DNA of 64,000 nt from Acinetobacter genomosp. 15BJ. GTDB lineage: Bacteria > Pseudomonadota > Gammaproteobacteria > Pseudomonadales > Moraxellaceae. The stretch is taken from NCBI RefSeq assembly GCF_000400715.1, contig NZ_KE007347.1, positions 372,001 to 436,000 on the forward strand, in the 5' to 3' direction. Shown piece after piece: positions 44,286 to 53,271 of the stretch. A program made the translations under genes and the position numbers. Each line of letters starts with the position of its first letter. The stretch's first letter is position 1. The notes under the pieces are model-generated. The model worked only from the letters and a program-made list of their open reading frames with translations. It was not told where the DNA came from and made no database searches.

Positions 44286-45101
44286 TTAAAGCAATTCAAT
44301 ATCAACATATTGCTGAATTAAATTGTCATCCAACATATGCACATAATCCAAAAAAGCCACATTAAAACTGCCTACTGTTTGTGCATGGTCATAGGCCAAT
44401 TTACCTGCAATGGCAAAATGAATATGTGAGGCGAGTGCGGCAATGGTTGGGTTACTGACCGCGTGATAGGCTGCGGTTAATGCACCTAGGGCACAACCTG
44501 TTGCCGTAATTTTAGGTTGTAAATAACAGCCACCATTGACTTGAATCACAGCTTCGAGCTGTTTCGAGATGATAAAGTCGGATTCACCTGAAATCGCAAT
44601 ACATTCAGCATGTTGCAATAGGCTTTTCGCCTGCGCATAAACATCATGACTATTTAAAGTGCTGTCTACACCTTTAGACTGGGTTTGGCTGCCAGCTAAA
44701 GAACTGATCTCAGATGCATTACCACGAATGATATTGGGTTGGAACGTTAACAGTTGATTGACTGTTTCACTGCGCCATTTTAACACTGCACCATAACCGA
44801 CAGGATCAAGTACCCAAGGCACTTGATGTTGTTGCGCAGTTTGAGCCGAAATCAACATGGCTTGAGTTTGTTCTGTGGTTGGTGTTCCAATATTGATGCT
44901 TAAGGCAGCACTAATTTTGGTGAAATCTTCGGCTTCAAATGGATTATCAATCATGGCAGGTGAGGCACCTGCTGCAAGCAAGATATTTGCCACATAATTA
45001 TTGGCAACGCTATTGGTCATACATTGTACTAAGGGTGTTTGTTGTTGTAAGGCACGCCAAGCGTCGATGACCTGATCAATCAATTGTTGTTTGTGTGACA
45101 T
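44286..45101 (-). CDS. thiM: Hydroxyethylthiazole kinase
   Basis: A 271-residue ThiM, phosphorylating 4-methyl-5-(2-hydroxyethyl)thiazole for thiamine salvage. Seen: PLVQCMTNSVANNYVANILL and GASPAMIDNP at the N-terminus, VPWVLDPVGYGAV, IRGNASEIS, and the catalytic cysteine in ITATGCALGALTAAY. No ThiE or ThiD gene is beside it and I see no TPP riboswitch in the 24-bp spacer upstream. It follows the zinc-ribbon protein on the same strand. Confidence 0.94.
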   Translation of the reverse strand: MSHKQQLIDQVIDAWRALQQQTPLVQCMTNSVANNYVANILLAAGASPAMIDNPFEAEDFTKISAALSINIGTPTTEQTQAMLISAQTAQQHQVPWVLDPVGYGAVLKWRSETVNQLLTFQPNIIRGNASEISSLAGSQTQSKGVDSTLNSHDVYAQAKSLLQHAECIAISGESDFIISKQLEAVIQVNGGCYLQPKITATGCALGALTAAYHAVSNPTIAALASHIHFAIAGKLAYDHAQTVGSFNVAFLDYVHMLDDNLIQQYVDIELL

Positions 45102-45125
45102 GAGATATCCAGAATAAAGTCTTTA

Positions 45126-46286
45126 TTAACGAGTGAAATAATGGTCTTGATGCTTACATCGGCGACAAATCAATGACACATAATCTGTCGCATCATAATC
45201 CACGATCAAATCATTTGAGCCGCAATACATACAGCGTTTAACCGAGTAAAAACTTAAGCGAGGTTCGATTTTTCGCCAAGACTTCCAGACAGGCTGAATA
45301 AATATACTCTCGTCGTAACCCAAAAATTTAAACAGTAGGACTTCACTCATTTTACTAAATGGAATCATGTAGGGTCTTGGTAAAGTCGTGGTTTCCCAAC
45401 GCTCGGTCAAAGCACGTTCACGATATTGTTCCAAAGTCTTTTTGAGCAAACTGGTGTTGATAAATTTATCATTTCTGGGTTGCAACGCGTTTTGTTTATG
45501 CAGATATTCTAAAGCGGTTTGGATCAGGTAAAAAATCTGTCCCACGGCTAAACCTTCCATTAAGCGGTAGCAAAAGGCTTGAAATGGGCGATTACCCGCA
45601 ATTTGAATGCCCCAAGTCCGACAATAGAACTGCATAAACTGCACAATTTCTTGATAGAGCACGAGGTACAACGCATCTTTGACTTCATCGGTGTTTTTAA
45701 ATGGAATACCTTGACTCAAGTTTTCATAGAACCAGTGGCGTAATTGCTGAGTTACGCTAAACAAGCTAGGGTCGGAATAGCCATCTAGTCGGATGTTGAG
45801 ATAGAAATGCTCAGTTTCTAAGCCTGTATCTTTTGGCTTAAACACGCCTAATTTAATTAGCTCTTGAACTAAATGATTCTGGAATAAGTAATTGGGTGTA
45901 AATTCTCTATATTTAATATTCTGCCAATGGATCAGTTCATCGTGCTGTACATCTTCCCGTGCATAGCTGTCCAGCAGACTAAGCAAGAATAATTTATGTA
46001 AAAAACTAAGTTGATTCAGGCTATAAATCACTTCGTCTTTGATTTTATATTTGCGTTGTTCTTGTAAAATTGTTTGTTGGGTCTGTTTTTTCCGCAGAGC
46101 TGTACATTGGGCACAGTGACAATTTAGCTTGCTATCACTTTTAAAGACACGATGCTGGCAGTGGCTGCATTCGTGAAATTGAAACTCTTGGTTGTATTGT
46201 TCAGCTTCAACCCAAAACATAGAGGCTTGGCATAGAGGGCAATGGCTACTTTCATCTAACTGTTTTTGTAGAATCTGTAAATCCAT
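45126..46286 (-). CDS. Hypothetical protein with terminal zinc-ribbon-like Cys clusters
   Basis: A 386-residue protein I do not recognise. The N-terminus has three Cys pairs (HCPLCQASM, ECSHCQHRV, CHCAQC) and the C-terminus two more (CMYCGSNDL, CRRCKHQDH), so it probably binds two or more zinc ions. The middle (about 250 residues) is helical with no known domain visible. I chose the ATG at 46286; the frame stays open another 21 codons. It lies 24 bp upstream of thiM, so they may share a transcript, but no functional link is evident. Confidence 0.72.
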   Translation of the reverse strand: MDLQILQKQLDESSHCPLCQASMFWVEAEQYNQEFQFHECSHCQHRVFKSDSKLNCHCAQCTALRKKQTQQTILQEQRKYKIKDEVIYSLNQLSFLHKLFLLSLLDSYAREDVQHDELIHWQNIKYREFTPNYLFQNHLVQELIKLGVFKPKDTGLETEHFYLNIRLDGYSDPSLFSVTQQLRHWFYENLSQGIPFKNTDEVKDALYLVLYQEIVQFMQFYCRTWGIQIAGNRPFQAFCYRLMEGLAVGQIFYLIQTALEYLHKQNALQPRNDKFINTSLLKKTLEQYRERALTERWETTTLPRPYMIPFSKMSEVLLFKFLGYDESIFIQPVWKSWRKIEPRLSFYSVKRCMYCGSNDLIVDYDATDYVSLICRRCKHQDHYFTR

Positions 46287-46516
46287 TGATATTAAGCCTA
46301 TAACCTTTAAATAGAGAATTATACATGCTGAATCCAAGGAGTGATGCAAAGATTATATACAGATAAAAATTAAGACTAAAATGAGACTTAATTGACTGAA
46401 TTTTATATAAAAGATAATCCTATAACTTTGCTGTTTTTTAAATTATGGTAAATTTCTGCGCCAATTAGAATCATAAATCAATATGAATTGAACAAAGTAA
46501 AAGCAAAGGGGAAAAC

Positions 46517-46990
46517 ATGAATAATCGGATTTGGATACAAACTGTTGTTGGCGTAATGATGTGTTTGAGCAGTATTTTCACATACGCAGACTCAATCGAA
46601 GGATATTGGCGAAGTATTGATGATCGAACCGGAGAACAACTGACCATCATTGAAATAAGAAAAGCCCCTGACAATACCTATCGTGGCAAAATTGTTTATA
46701 TTTACCCCAATGCACAAGGCGTCGTCGTCACACATTGTGTGAATTGCCCAGCGCCGTATACAGGCAAGCCGCGTTTAGGCTTAGAAGTGTTAACAGGGCT
46801 GATTGAGGACCCGAAAAAACCAGATAACTTTATTAATGGGCGTATTGTCGAAAGCAAAACTGGCAAAGTTTATAAAGGTAAAGCACGTTTAACGGCTGAT
46901 GGAAAGAGACTGCATATGCGTGGTTATGTAGGAATTTCTGCTTTAGGCCGTACTGTGGTGTGGATTCGCAAGGACAGTGCCAATCCCTAA
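46517..46990 (+). CDS. DUF2147 secreted protein, tandem copy 1
   Basis: A 157-residue protein with a signal peptide (ending near TYADS) and a DUF2147 domain: SIEGYWRSIDDRTGEQLTII, YRGKIVYIYP, a CVNC pair, GLEVLTGL and GKVYKGKARLTADGKRLHMR. It is the first of three tandem paralogues with 140-210 bp spacers. The family is periplasmic and of unknown function; the fold is thought to be a small beta-barrel. AAGGGG lies before the ATG. Confidence 0.87.
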   Translation: MNNRIWIQTVVGVMMCLSSIFTYADSIEGYWRSIDDRTGEQLTIIEIRKAPDNTYRGKIVYIYPNAQGVVVTHCVNCPAPYTGKPRLGLEVLTGLIEDPKKPDNFINGRIVESKTGKVYKGKARLTADGKRLHMRGYVGISALGRTVVWIRKDSANP

Positions 46991-47133
46991 TCATTTATTT
47001 TTAATTATGTGAATTACTTAAAATTTTGTTTAATTTTAAGCAATTAAATATGCTTTGGTTGTGTTGACTGTTTCTGTACATTCGCATAAAAATGAAGTGA
47101 TAGACGGATCAATTTTGCATTACGGAGCTTATT

Positions 47134-47610
47134 ATGCAAAAAAACTCACTCATGAAAGGAATCATGGGCATCTCTTTGGTTGTATTCACTACAACGAGCT
47201 TTGCTTCAACTCCTGAAGGATTTTGGAAAAGTATTGATGATCGTACAGGCGAGCAACTGTCAATCGTAGAAATTAAGAAAAAACCAGATAATACCTATAC
47301 TGGGACTATCGTATATCGTTATCCCGTTTTAGGTGGCGGGACGGTACTCACCAATTGTGTGAAATGTCCTGAACCCTTTAAAAATAAACCGATTCAAGGA
47401 CTACAAATTGCGTGGGGATTGAAAGAAGATCCTAAAAATCCAAATCAATATATTGATGGTCGAGTACTCGAGCCTAAAACAGGTAATATCTATAAAGGAA
47501 AAGCACAACTGAGTTCGGATGGAAAACGTCTGCGTATGCGTGGTTATATGGGAATTTCGGCCTTGGGGCGTACCCAAGTCTGGATTCGTACCGATAGCGC
47601 TAACCCTTAA
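47134..47610 (+). CDS. DUF2147 secreted protein, tandem copy 2
   Basis: A 158-residue paralogue of the preceding gene, with its own signal peptide (ending FASTP) and the same core (GFWKSIDDRTGEQLSIVEIK, CVKC pair, GNIYKGKAQLSSDGKRLRMR, GYMGISALGRTQVW). The Cys pair is kept in all three copies and could be a disulfide. It has its own ribosome-binding site (GGAG) and an AT-rich spacer upstream, and ends at a terminator. Confidence 0.87.
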   Translation: MQKNSLMKGIMGISLVVFTTTSFASTPEGFWKSIDDRTGEQLSIVEIKKKPDNTYTGTIVYRYPVLGGGTVLTNCVKCPEPFKNKPIQGLQIAWGLKEDPKNPNQYIDGRVLEPKTGNIYKGKAQLSSDGKRLRMRGYMGISALGRTQVWIRTDSANP

Positions 47611-47629
47611 ATCATTATTGTTTTTTTAG

Positions 47630-47659
47630 AAAGCCTAAACGACTCGTTTGGGCTTTTTT
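47630..47659 (+). terminator. Terminator after DUF2147 copy 2
   Basis: Stem AAAGCCTAAACG / CGTTTGGGCTTT with one G-U pair, ending in six Ts. It separates copy 3, which must have its own promoter. Confidence 0.85.
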
Positions 47660-47824
47660 ATTTGAGCTAAAGAATGTATAAGACGCACTGAAATGAAGCA
47701 GCTAGATCAGCTACTTCTTATACAAATGAACGCTAGCGTACAGTGTAACTTGGGTAAAAGTGTGATAATTTCCGTGCATTAAACCTATAAAGATGAATAG
47801 GTTACTTTTTTAGACGGGGTTAAT

Positions 47825-48298
47825 ATGCTAAATCGTATACTCATGAACGGAATCATGGGGCTCACTATTGCTTGTGCAAGCGCAGCGACTTTTGCTGCTT
47901 CTATTGAAGGCTACTGGAAAAGCATCGAAGAACGTACAGGTGAACAACTCTCAATCGTAGAAATCCGTAAAGGAAATGACGGCCGTTATCATGGGAAGAT
48001 TGTTTATCGTTATTCAAATTCACATGGAATTGCACTCACGAATTGCACCAAATGTGCAGCACCGAATACGAATAAGCCAATTCTTGGACTAGAAATTTTA
48101 TCGGGCTTTAAAGAAGATCCAAACAAACCTGATTCATATATTGATGGTCGTGTTCTGGAACCGACTTCTGGCCGTGTCTATAAAGGTAAAGGTGTGGTGA
48201 CTGGAGAAGGAAAACGTTTACGTATGCGTGGCTATATGGGCGTTTCAGCACTGGGTCGAACCGTAGTTTGGCTACGTACTGATAACGCAACACCATAA
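47825..48298 (+). CDS. DUF2147 secreted protein, tandem copy 3
   Basis: A 157-residue third paralogue: signal peptide ending near TFAAS, then SIEGYWKSIEERTGEQLSIV, the CTKC pair, GRVYKGKGVVTGEGKRLRMR and the shared GYMGVSALGRTVVWLRT close. A terminator separates it from copy 2, so it is transcribed alone. The three genes are close enough in sequence to be recent tandem duplicates. Function unknown. Confidence 0.87.
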   Translation: MLNRILMNGIMGLTIACASAATFAASIEGYWKSIEERTGEQLSIVEIRKGNDGRYHGKIVYRYSNSHGIALTNCTKCAAPNTNKPILGLEILSGFKEDPNKPDSYIDGRVLEPTSGRVYKGKGVVTGEGKRLRMRGYMGVSALGRTVVWLRTDNATP

Positions 48299-48310
48299 TC
48301 GAATATTTAT

Positions 48311-48343
48311 AAAAAAACCTCGAATCGGCTTCGAGGTTTTTTT
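48311..48343 (+). terminator. Terminator after DUF2147 copy 3
   Basis: Stem AAAAAAACCTCGAA / TTCGAGGTTTTTTT with loop TCGGC; T runs on both strands, so it may also serve the convergent gene at 48361. Confidence 0.9.
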
Positions 48344-48360
48344 ATAATTAAAGTAAGTGA

Positions 48361-48618
48361 TTAAACAGGGCATGGTAAGTTTTCGTCCTCCTGACCGATT
48401 TTTTTTGCAGTAATAAGTGCTTGTACTTTTTTGCTTGGCAGTTTTTCTTTACCAAGCGCATCGTATGTATTGACGATGTTGGTCACTTCTAAGGTAGTCA
48501 GTTCAATTCCTTCTGCTGTTAAAAAAACGGAGATTACATGATGATCGACACCAGCTTTAGCCAGATCATGGATTGCTTTGATATTTTCTAAACGATATAG
48601 ATGTGCTTTTAATTCCAT
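48361..48618 (-). CDS. Hypothetical small soluble protein
   Basis: An 85-residue protein I do not recognise. It is mostly helical (HLYRLENIKAIHDLAKAGVD) and has a Lys-rich middle (GKEKLPSKKVQALITAKKIG); it could hold a helix-turn-helix-like unit (GVDHHVISVFLTAEGIELTT). I chose the ATG at 48618, 9 bases after AGGG; ATGs at 48624 and 48633 are nearer that site. It is convergent with the third DUF2147 gene. Confidence 0.6.
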   Translation of the reverse strand: MELKAHLYRLENIKAIHDLAKAGVDHHVISVFLTAEGIELTTLEVTNIVNTYDALGKEKLPSKKVQALITAKKIGQEDENLPCPV

Positions 48619-49051
48619 CGTCATAACCCTCACTTGTTTTATTGTATTTACCTAGATTGGCATATAGGGTTAAGCAATAACCGTGCACAAAATGTAAAAC
48701 TCAGGAAAAAAATGTAAGTTGCGCGATAGAATGCACTTGGTTCTGTATTTTTTATTTAAGATTGGAAAACGATGTTGTAATTTTGTCTAAATGATCGGGC
48801 AATTTGCAGATCAAATTTGAAAACCTGAATAGTAAACCCAATAAAATTATTAAAACTGGTACCGAGCCGTAAAGACAGGTTTTATAAGTTGGCGTATGAT
48901 CTGATAGAGTCTCACCGATGCTTATGACAAAAGTGATTTGTCACAAGAATTTAGGTGAAATAAGGCATGATTTGTGCAACCGAATGACTTTAATCAAGAA
49001 GTCTTGCCAACAAGACCATCTAAACGACATGATGAAAGATAAGGAATACTG
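48619..49051. other. Intergenic region upstream of pepN
   Basis: About 430 bp between divergent genes with no convincing ORF or RNA gene. It contains a perfect dyad TGACAAA-AGTGA-TTTGTCA at 48925-48943, about 110 bp before the pepN start, a possible operator. AAGGA stands before the pepN ATG. Nothing else recognisable. Confidence 0.45.
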
Positions 49052-51658
49052 ATGAATATTGCGGCACAACCTCCCGTACAAACAGATCAAACCATTTACC
49101 TCAAAGATTATCAAAAGCCATCTTTCTTGGTCGAATCCATTAACCTAGATATTCAAGTCTATGATGATCATACGATTGTTGATTCAACTTTGGTGATGAA
49201 ACGTCAGACAGCAGGTGCATTGGTTCTGTTAGGCCGTGATCTGGAACTGAAATCGATTCAACTCAATGGTCAGACGCTGAGTGCAGCGCAATATAATTTA
49301 GACAGTGAGCAATTGCTGATCACTGATGCACCAGATCAGGTCATTCTACAAACTCAAGTGGTGATTCACCCTGAGTCAAATACGCAGCTTGAAGGTTTAT
49401 ACAAGGCAGGTGATTTATTTGTCACTCAAAATGAACCTGAGGGTTTTCGTAAAATTACCTTCTATCCTGACCGTCCTGATGTATTGGCGGAATTTACCAC
49501 GCGTGTCGAAGCCGATAAGAAATATCCAGTATTACTTGCAAATGGTAACTTATTGGAAACAGGTGAGGCTGGGGAAGGTCGTCATTTTGCGATCTGGCAA
49601 GATCCAACCAAAAAGCCAAGCTATTTATTCGCTTGTGTGATTGGTGATCTAGCAGTATTGAAAGATCGTTATACGACTTCTGAAGGCCGAGATGTTGCAT
49701 TAGAAATCTATGCAATTGAAAAAGATATTCCGAAATGTCACATCGCCATGGAAGCATTAAAGCATTCGATGCGTTGGGATGAAGAACATTATGGTCGTCC
49801 TTACGATCTCGATAACTATATGATTGTGGCAGTAAGTCAGTTCAACATGGGTGCAATGGAAAATAAAGGTTTAAATATCTTTAATACTTCTTGTGTGCTT
49901 GCCGATGAAGAATACACCACGGATGCCGCAATTATGCGAGTTCAGTCCGTGATTGCACATGAATATTTCCATAACTGGACTGGCAACCGAATTACCTGTC
50001 GTGACTGGTTCCAGTTGTGTTTAAAAGAAGGCTTAACGGTTTTTCGTGATCAGTCTTTCTCTGAGGATTTACAATCAGCGGCCGTACAACGAATTGATGA
50101 TGTGGCAGTATTGAAATCGCATCAATTCCCTGAAGATGCTGGTCCATTATCGCATCCGCCTCGTCCAGACCATTTTGTCGAAATCAACAACTTCTACACC
50201 GCGACAGTGTATGAGAAGGGTGCTGAAATCAATCGCATGATGGCAACGTTGTTAGGTAAAGAAAAGTACCGTCAAGGGACTGATGAATATTTTCTACGCC
50301 ATGATGGGCAAGCGGTTACGGTTGAAGATTGGGTTGCGGCATTGAGCGCTGGTTCGGGTGTTGATCTATCTAACTTCCTCACTTGGTATAACCAACCGGG
50401 GACACCGAAGTTAGAAGCCAAAGGTGAATATGATGCTGATGCACAGACTTACCGTTTAAGCTTCAAACAAAGCTTGAAAGCACATCCAAAATATCCAAAC
50501 CTCAAAGCAGTGCCAATTCCTGTGGCTCTGGCATTATTTAATGCCAATACAGGTGAACAATATACCTTGCATAGCACTGATCTGTTTGTGAATGATGTCA
50601 AAGATGGTGTGTATTTATTTGATCAAGATGCAGCCGTAATTGAATTTACAGGTGTGACTGAGCAACCTGTGGCTTCGTTATTACGTAATTTCTCTGCACC
50701 TGTGAATTTAGTCTTTGATTATTCCAATGACGATCTTGCGTTCTTGATTCAACACGAAACCAATGGCTTTAATCAATGGCAAGCGACACAAACTTTATTG
50801 GAACGTATTCTTTTAGAAGACCATAAAGTGGATACCTATATTCAGGCAATTAAAAATACGTTGCCAGACTTAGTGAATAAAGATCCGCTATTGGCATCGC
50901 GTTTATTTGATGTGCCAAGTGAAAACTATCTAGGTAGTCGTATTGATCAAGACTATGAGCCTGAATTGATTCGAGAGAAGCGTGAAGCTGTGCTGGATCG
51001 TTTAGCACGTGATTTAGGTTCATTCTGGAAAGACACTTATTTGGCCTTAGATCCAGAACAGCAAAAAGAGTTTTCTTTGGCAATGGGCGTGCGTTCACTG
51101 AAAAATATCACCCTGAATATGTTGGCACGTCAAGGCGATGAGTCTGTGTTTGATTTGGCTTATGCGCAATACCAACAAACAGGCAATATGTCTGAGCGTT
51201 TAGGCGCATTACGTGTTTTAGTCTGGAATGATGCACCACAAGCGCAAGCTGCACTCGCAGATTTCTATAACCGTTTTAAAGATGAAGCCTTGTCTTTAGA
51301 TCAGTGGTTTAGCATCCAAGCATCGAATCCATGTGCGACAGCGGCAACCATTGAATACCTCACCAAACATGCGGATTATGATTTGGGAACGCCGAACCGT
51401 ATCCGTGCCGTAAGTGGTGGTTTGGCTGCAAATCCAGTCAATACTTGGAGCTTCGGTGTCGATCATTTCATTGAGCTTGCAGCTTACTTGGATGAGAAAA
51501 ACCCAATTTTAGGTTCGCGTTTATTACAAGTGCTGTCACGTTGGTACACTTTGGCTGAACCACAACGTAGTCATGTGCAACAAGCGCTTAAGGCATTGCA
51601 ACCTAAAGTAAAATCGAAAAATGTAGCAGAAACATTGAACAGTTTACTCAGTATTTAA
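49052..51658 (+). CDS. pepN: Aminopeptidase N
   Basis: An 868-residue M1-family zinc aminopeptidase, releasing N-terminal residues from peptides in the cytosol. Seen: the exopeptidase motif GAMENKGLNIFN near residue 270 and the zinc site VIAHEYFHNWTGNRITC with the third ligand in LKEGLTVFRDQ (HEXXH-X18-E). Length and layout match bacterial PepN. It has a strong terminator downstream and appears monocistronic. Confidence 0.96.
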   Translation: MNIAAQPPVQTDQTIYLKDYQKPSFLVESINLDIQVYDDHTIVDSTLVMKRQTAGALVLLGRDLELKSIQLNGQTLSAAQYNLDSEQLLITDAPDQVILQTQVVIHPESNTQLEGLYKAGDLFVTQNEPEGFRKITFYPDRPDVLAEFTTRVEADKKYPVLLANGNLLETGEAGEGRHFAIWQDPTKKPSYLFACVIGDLAVLKDRYTTSEGRDVALEIYAIEKDIPKCHIAMEALKHSMRWDEEHYGRPYDLDNYMIVAVSQFNMGAMENKGLNIFNTSCVLADEEYTTDAAIMRVQSVIAHEYFHNWTGNRITCRDWFQLCLKEGLTVFRDQSFSEDLQSAAVQRIDDVAVLKSHQFPEDAGPLSHPPRPDHFVEINNFYTATVYEKGAEINRMMATLLGKEKYRQGTDEYFLRHDGQAVTVEDWVAALSAGSGVDLSNFLTWYNQPGTPKLEAKGEYDADAQTYRLSFKQSLKAHPKYPNLKAVPIPVALALFNANTGEQYTLHSTDLFVNDVKDGVYLFDQDAAVIEFTGVTEQPVASLLRNFSAPVNLVFDYSNDDLAFLIQHETNGFNQWQATQTLLERILLEDHKVDTYIQAIKNTLPDLVNKDPLLASRLFDVPSENYLGSRIDQDYEPELIREKREAVLDRLARDLGSFWKDTYLALDPEQQKEFSLAMGVRSLKNITLNMLARQGDESVFDLAYAQYQQTGNMSERLGALRVLVWNDAPQAQAALADFYNRFKDEALSLDQWFSIQASNPCATAATIEYLTKHADYDLGTPNRIRAVSGGLAANPVNTWSFGVDHFIELAAYLDEKNPILGSRLLQVLSRWYTLAEPQRSHVQQALKALQPKVKSKNVAETLNSLLSI

Positions 51659-51679
51659 TTTACTGATTAAATCAATATG

Positions 51680-51706
51680 AAAAGGATGTCGTCAGACATC
51701 CTTTTT
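51680..51706 (+). terminator. Terminator of pepN
   Basis: Stem AAAAGGATGTC / GACATCCTTTT with loop GTCA, ending in a six-T run, 21 bases after the stop. Confidence 0.92.
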
Positions 51707-51760
51707 TATTTGACAATTTATATTGTCAGAAATAGTATGGAAATCATTCGAATGTAACGG

Positions 51761-52456
51761 ATGACTGCAATGGAAATAAAAACAATCACATTACCGACAC
51801 GCCAAATTGAAGTTGAAGTGTATGCACCTGCGGAAACAGAGGAAAAAGCACCGGCAATATTATTGCTGCATGAGTTATTCGGCATTCTCGATGTTTACCG
51901 TGAAGATGCCCAAGACTTGGCTGATCGTGGTTATTTGGTTTACGTGCCTAATTTATTTAGTGGTGGTGCAGTGAAATACTGTATTCGTGCCATGGTGAGC
52001 AAAGCGGGACGAATCAATGCTGCAGATAGTGAAGTCAATCAAGAAATTCATGTATTGTTAGATGCTTTAAAGGCAGATCCTCGCTCGAATGGTCGTTTAG
52101 GCATGTTAGGGCAGTGCTTAACAGGTGGCTATGTGATTCAGATGGCCAAGCGCGAAGATATGTTAGCACCTGTGGTTTATCATCATTCTCTGGGTATTCA
52201 AGGTGCTGGTGTTCCAAATAAAGAGTCACTGGATGAGGTTCGGATATTACAAGGGCATTGGTCAACGGTAGATCCATTTTGCCCAGCGACCAAGCGTAAT
52301 AAATTGATCCAGCAATTGGGTGATCGGGTTGAAGCTTATACTTATAATATGCCACATGGCTTCCGTAGCGTGAGCCGAGGATTGCCTGAAGCCCAAGTGG
52401 TGTGGCAGCGGACTGTTGATTTCTTTGAGCGAGAATTAAAACAAAACACAATATAA
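51761..52456 (+). CDS. Dienelactone hydrolase-family protein
   Basis: A 231-residue alpha/beta hydrolase of the dienelactone hydrolase family. Seen: ILLLHELFGILDVYREDAQD (Glu of the active site), the nucleophile in MLGQCLTGGY (Cys, as in true dienelactone hydrolases) and the His in YNMPHGFRSVSRG. It stands alone without other chlorocatechol genes, so its role may be general carboxyl-ester or lactone hydrolysis. The start could be the ATG at 51761 or at 51770. Confidence 0.87.
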   Translation: MTAMEIKTITLPTRQIEVEVYAPAETEEKAPAILLLHELFGILDVYREDAQDLADRGYLVYVPNLFSGGAVKYCIRAMVSKAGRINAADSEVNQEIHVLLDALKADPRSNGRLGMLGQCLTGGYVIQMAKREDMLAPVVYHHSLGIQGAGVPNKESLDEVRILQGHWSTVDPFCPATKRNKLIQQLGDRVEAYTYNMPHGFRSVSRGLPEAQVVWQRTVDFFERELKQNTI

Positions 52457-52523
52457 ATCATTGGAACAACAGGTTATTATTTACTGAAATTCATTTATAG
52501 AAATAAAAAAGTGAGGGGAATAT

Positions 52524-52961
52524 ATGTCTCAACAATATGCATACGCGGGTTTCTGGATACGTTTCGGTGCCGCGATTATTGATTCAATCATTGTGATGGT
52601 TGCCATGATTCCATTAACCATGATTTTTGGGGGCGGTAATACCACAGTTGCCTCTGATGGTTTTTCATCATTCCAATTTATGTCTACGGCAGATTGGATT
52701 TGGCAAATTCTCGCCGCAGTATTTTATATTTTCTGCTGGATTAAATTTGCAGGAACACCTGGTAAGCGTCTGCTTCGATTAAAAGTACTGGATGAAAAAA
52801 CGGGTGAAAATGTGACTGTCGGGCAGGCTATCATTCGCTACATTGGTTATATCCCAGCAACTTTAGTGTTTTTTATTGGTTTAATATGGGTGGCTTTTGA
52901 TGCTAAAAAGCAAGGCTGGCACGACAAAATGGCAAAAACTGTAGTGGTAAGAGAGCTCTAA
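52524..52961 (+). CDS. RDD-family membrane protein
   Basis: A 145-residue membrane protein with the RDD signature: [20 protein letters not shown] with Arg and Asp in the first helix, and [20 protein letters not shown] between helices. About three to four membrane segments. GAGGGG precedes the ATG. Some RDD proteins have been linked to sodium/proton exchange, but no role is established for most. It has no clear partner gene here. Confidence 0.85.
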   Translation: MSQQYAYAGFWIRFGAAIIDSIIVMVAMIPLTMIFGGGNTTVASDGFSSFQFMSTADWIWQILAAVFYIFCWIKFAGTPGKRLLRLKVLDEKTGENVTVGQAIIRYIGYIPATLVFFIGLIWVAFDAKKQGWHDKMAKTVVVREL

Positions 52962-53024
52962 TTTAGAGCGAAATTTTATCATGTAATAAAAAATTCATAT
53001 GATAGGGCTTGTGAATCATTTCGC

Positions 53025-53105
53025 ATGTCCTATAATGCCGATGAGTTTATTCGCGGAGATCCTAAATGGGAAGTTGTTCGAGGTTCGGGTTTAATAAAGG
53101 ATTAA
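53025..53105 (+). other. Short ORF or gene remnant between RDD and beta-barrel genes
   Basis: A 26-codon frame starting at ATG 53025 (MSYNADEFIRGDPKWEVVRG, ending GLIKD). The same frame is open back to the RDD stop, about 46 codons, with no other good start or ribosome-binding site. The composition looks protein-like, so it may be the end of a lost gene or a small peptide gene. It could also be chance. Confidence 0.25.
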
Positions 53106-53142
53106 GCCAAAGCGAATACTGAGCAAGCGAGCTATTTAGGTC

Positions 53143-53165
53143 AGCTATCTTGCAATGAGATAGCT
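53143..53165 (+). terminator. Hairpin in the 310-bp RDD/beta-barrel spacer
   Basis: Perfect 8-bp stem AGCTATCT / AGATAGCT with a seven-base loop. Only a short T stretch follows, so it may be a weak terminator or part of a small RNA. The spacer holds no recognised RNA family. Confidence 0.4.
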
Positions 53166-53271
53166 TTGTAAAAATTATCTAAACCCTCCTATAAAATTTT
53201 GCTGTATCCACAAAATTTATTGTATTGACTGTATCCTGTTTAGTTTCTCACCTAAAAAAGGGGAGAAGCCT

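Noticed and set aside
45102..45125. TPP riboswitch before thiM
   Set aside because: The 24-base spacer is too short, and the gene upstream shows no thi-box-like sequence near it.
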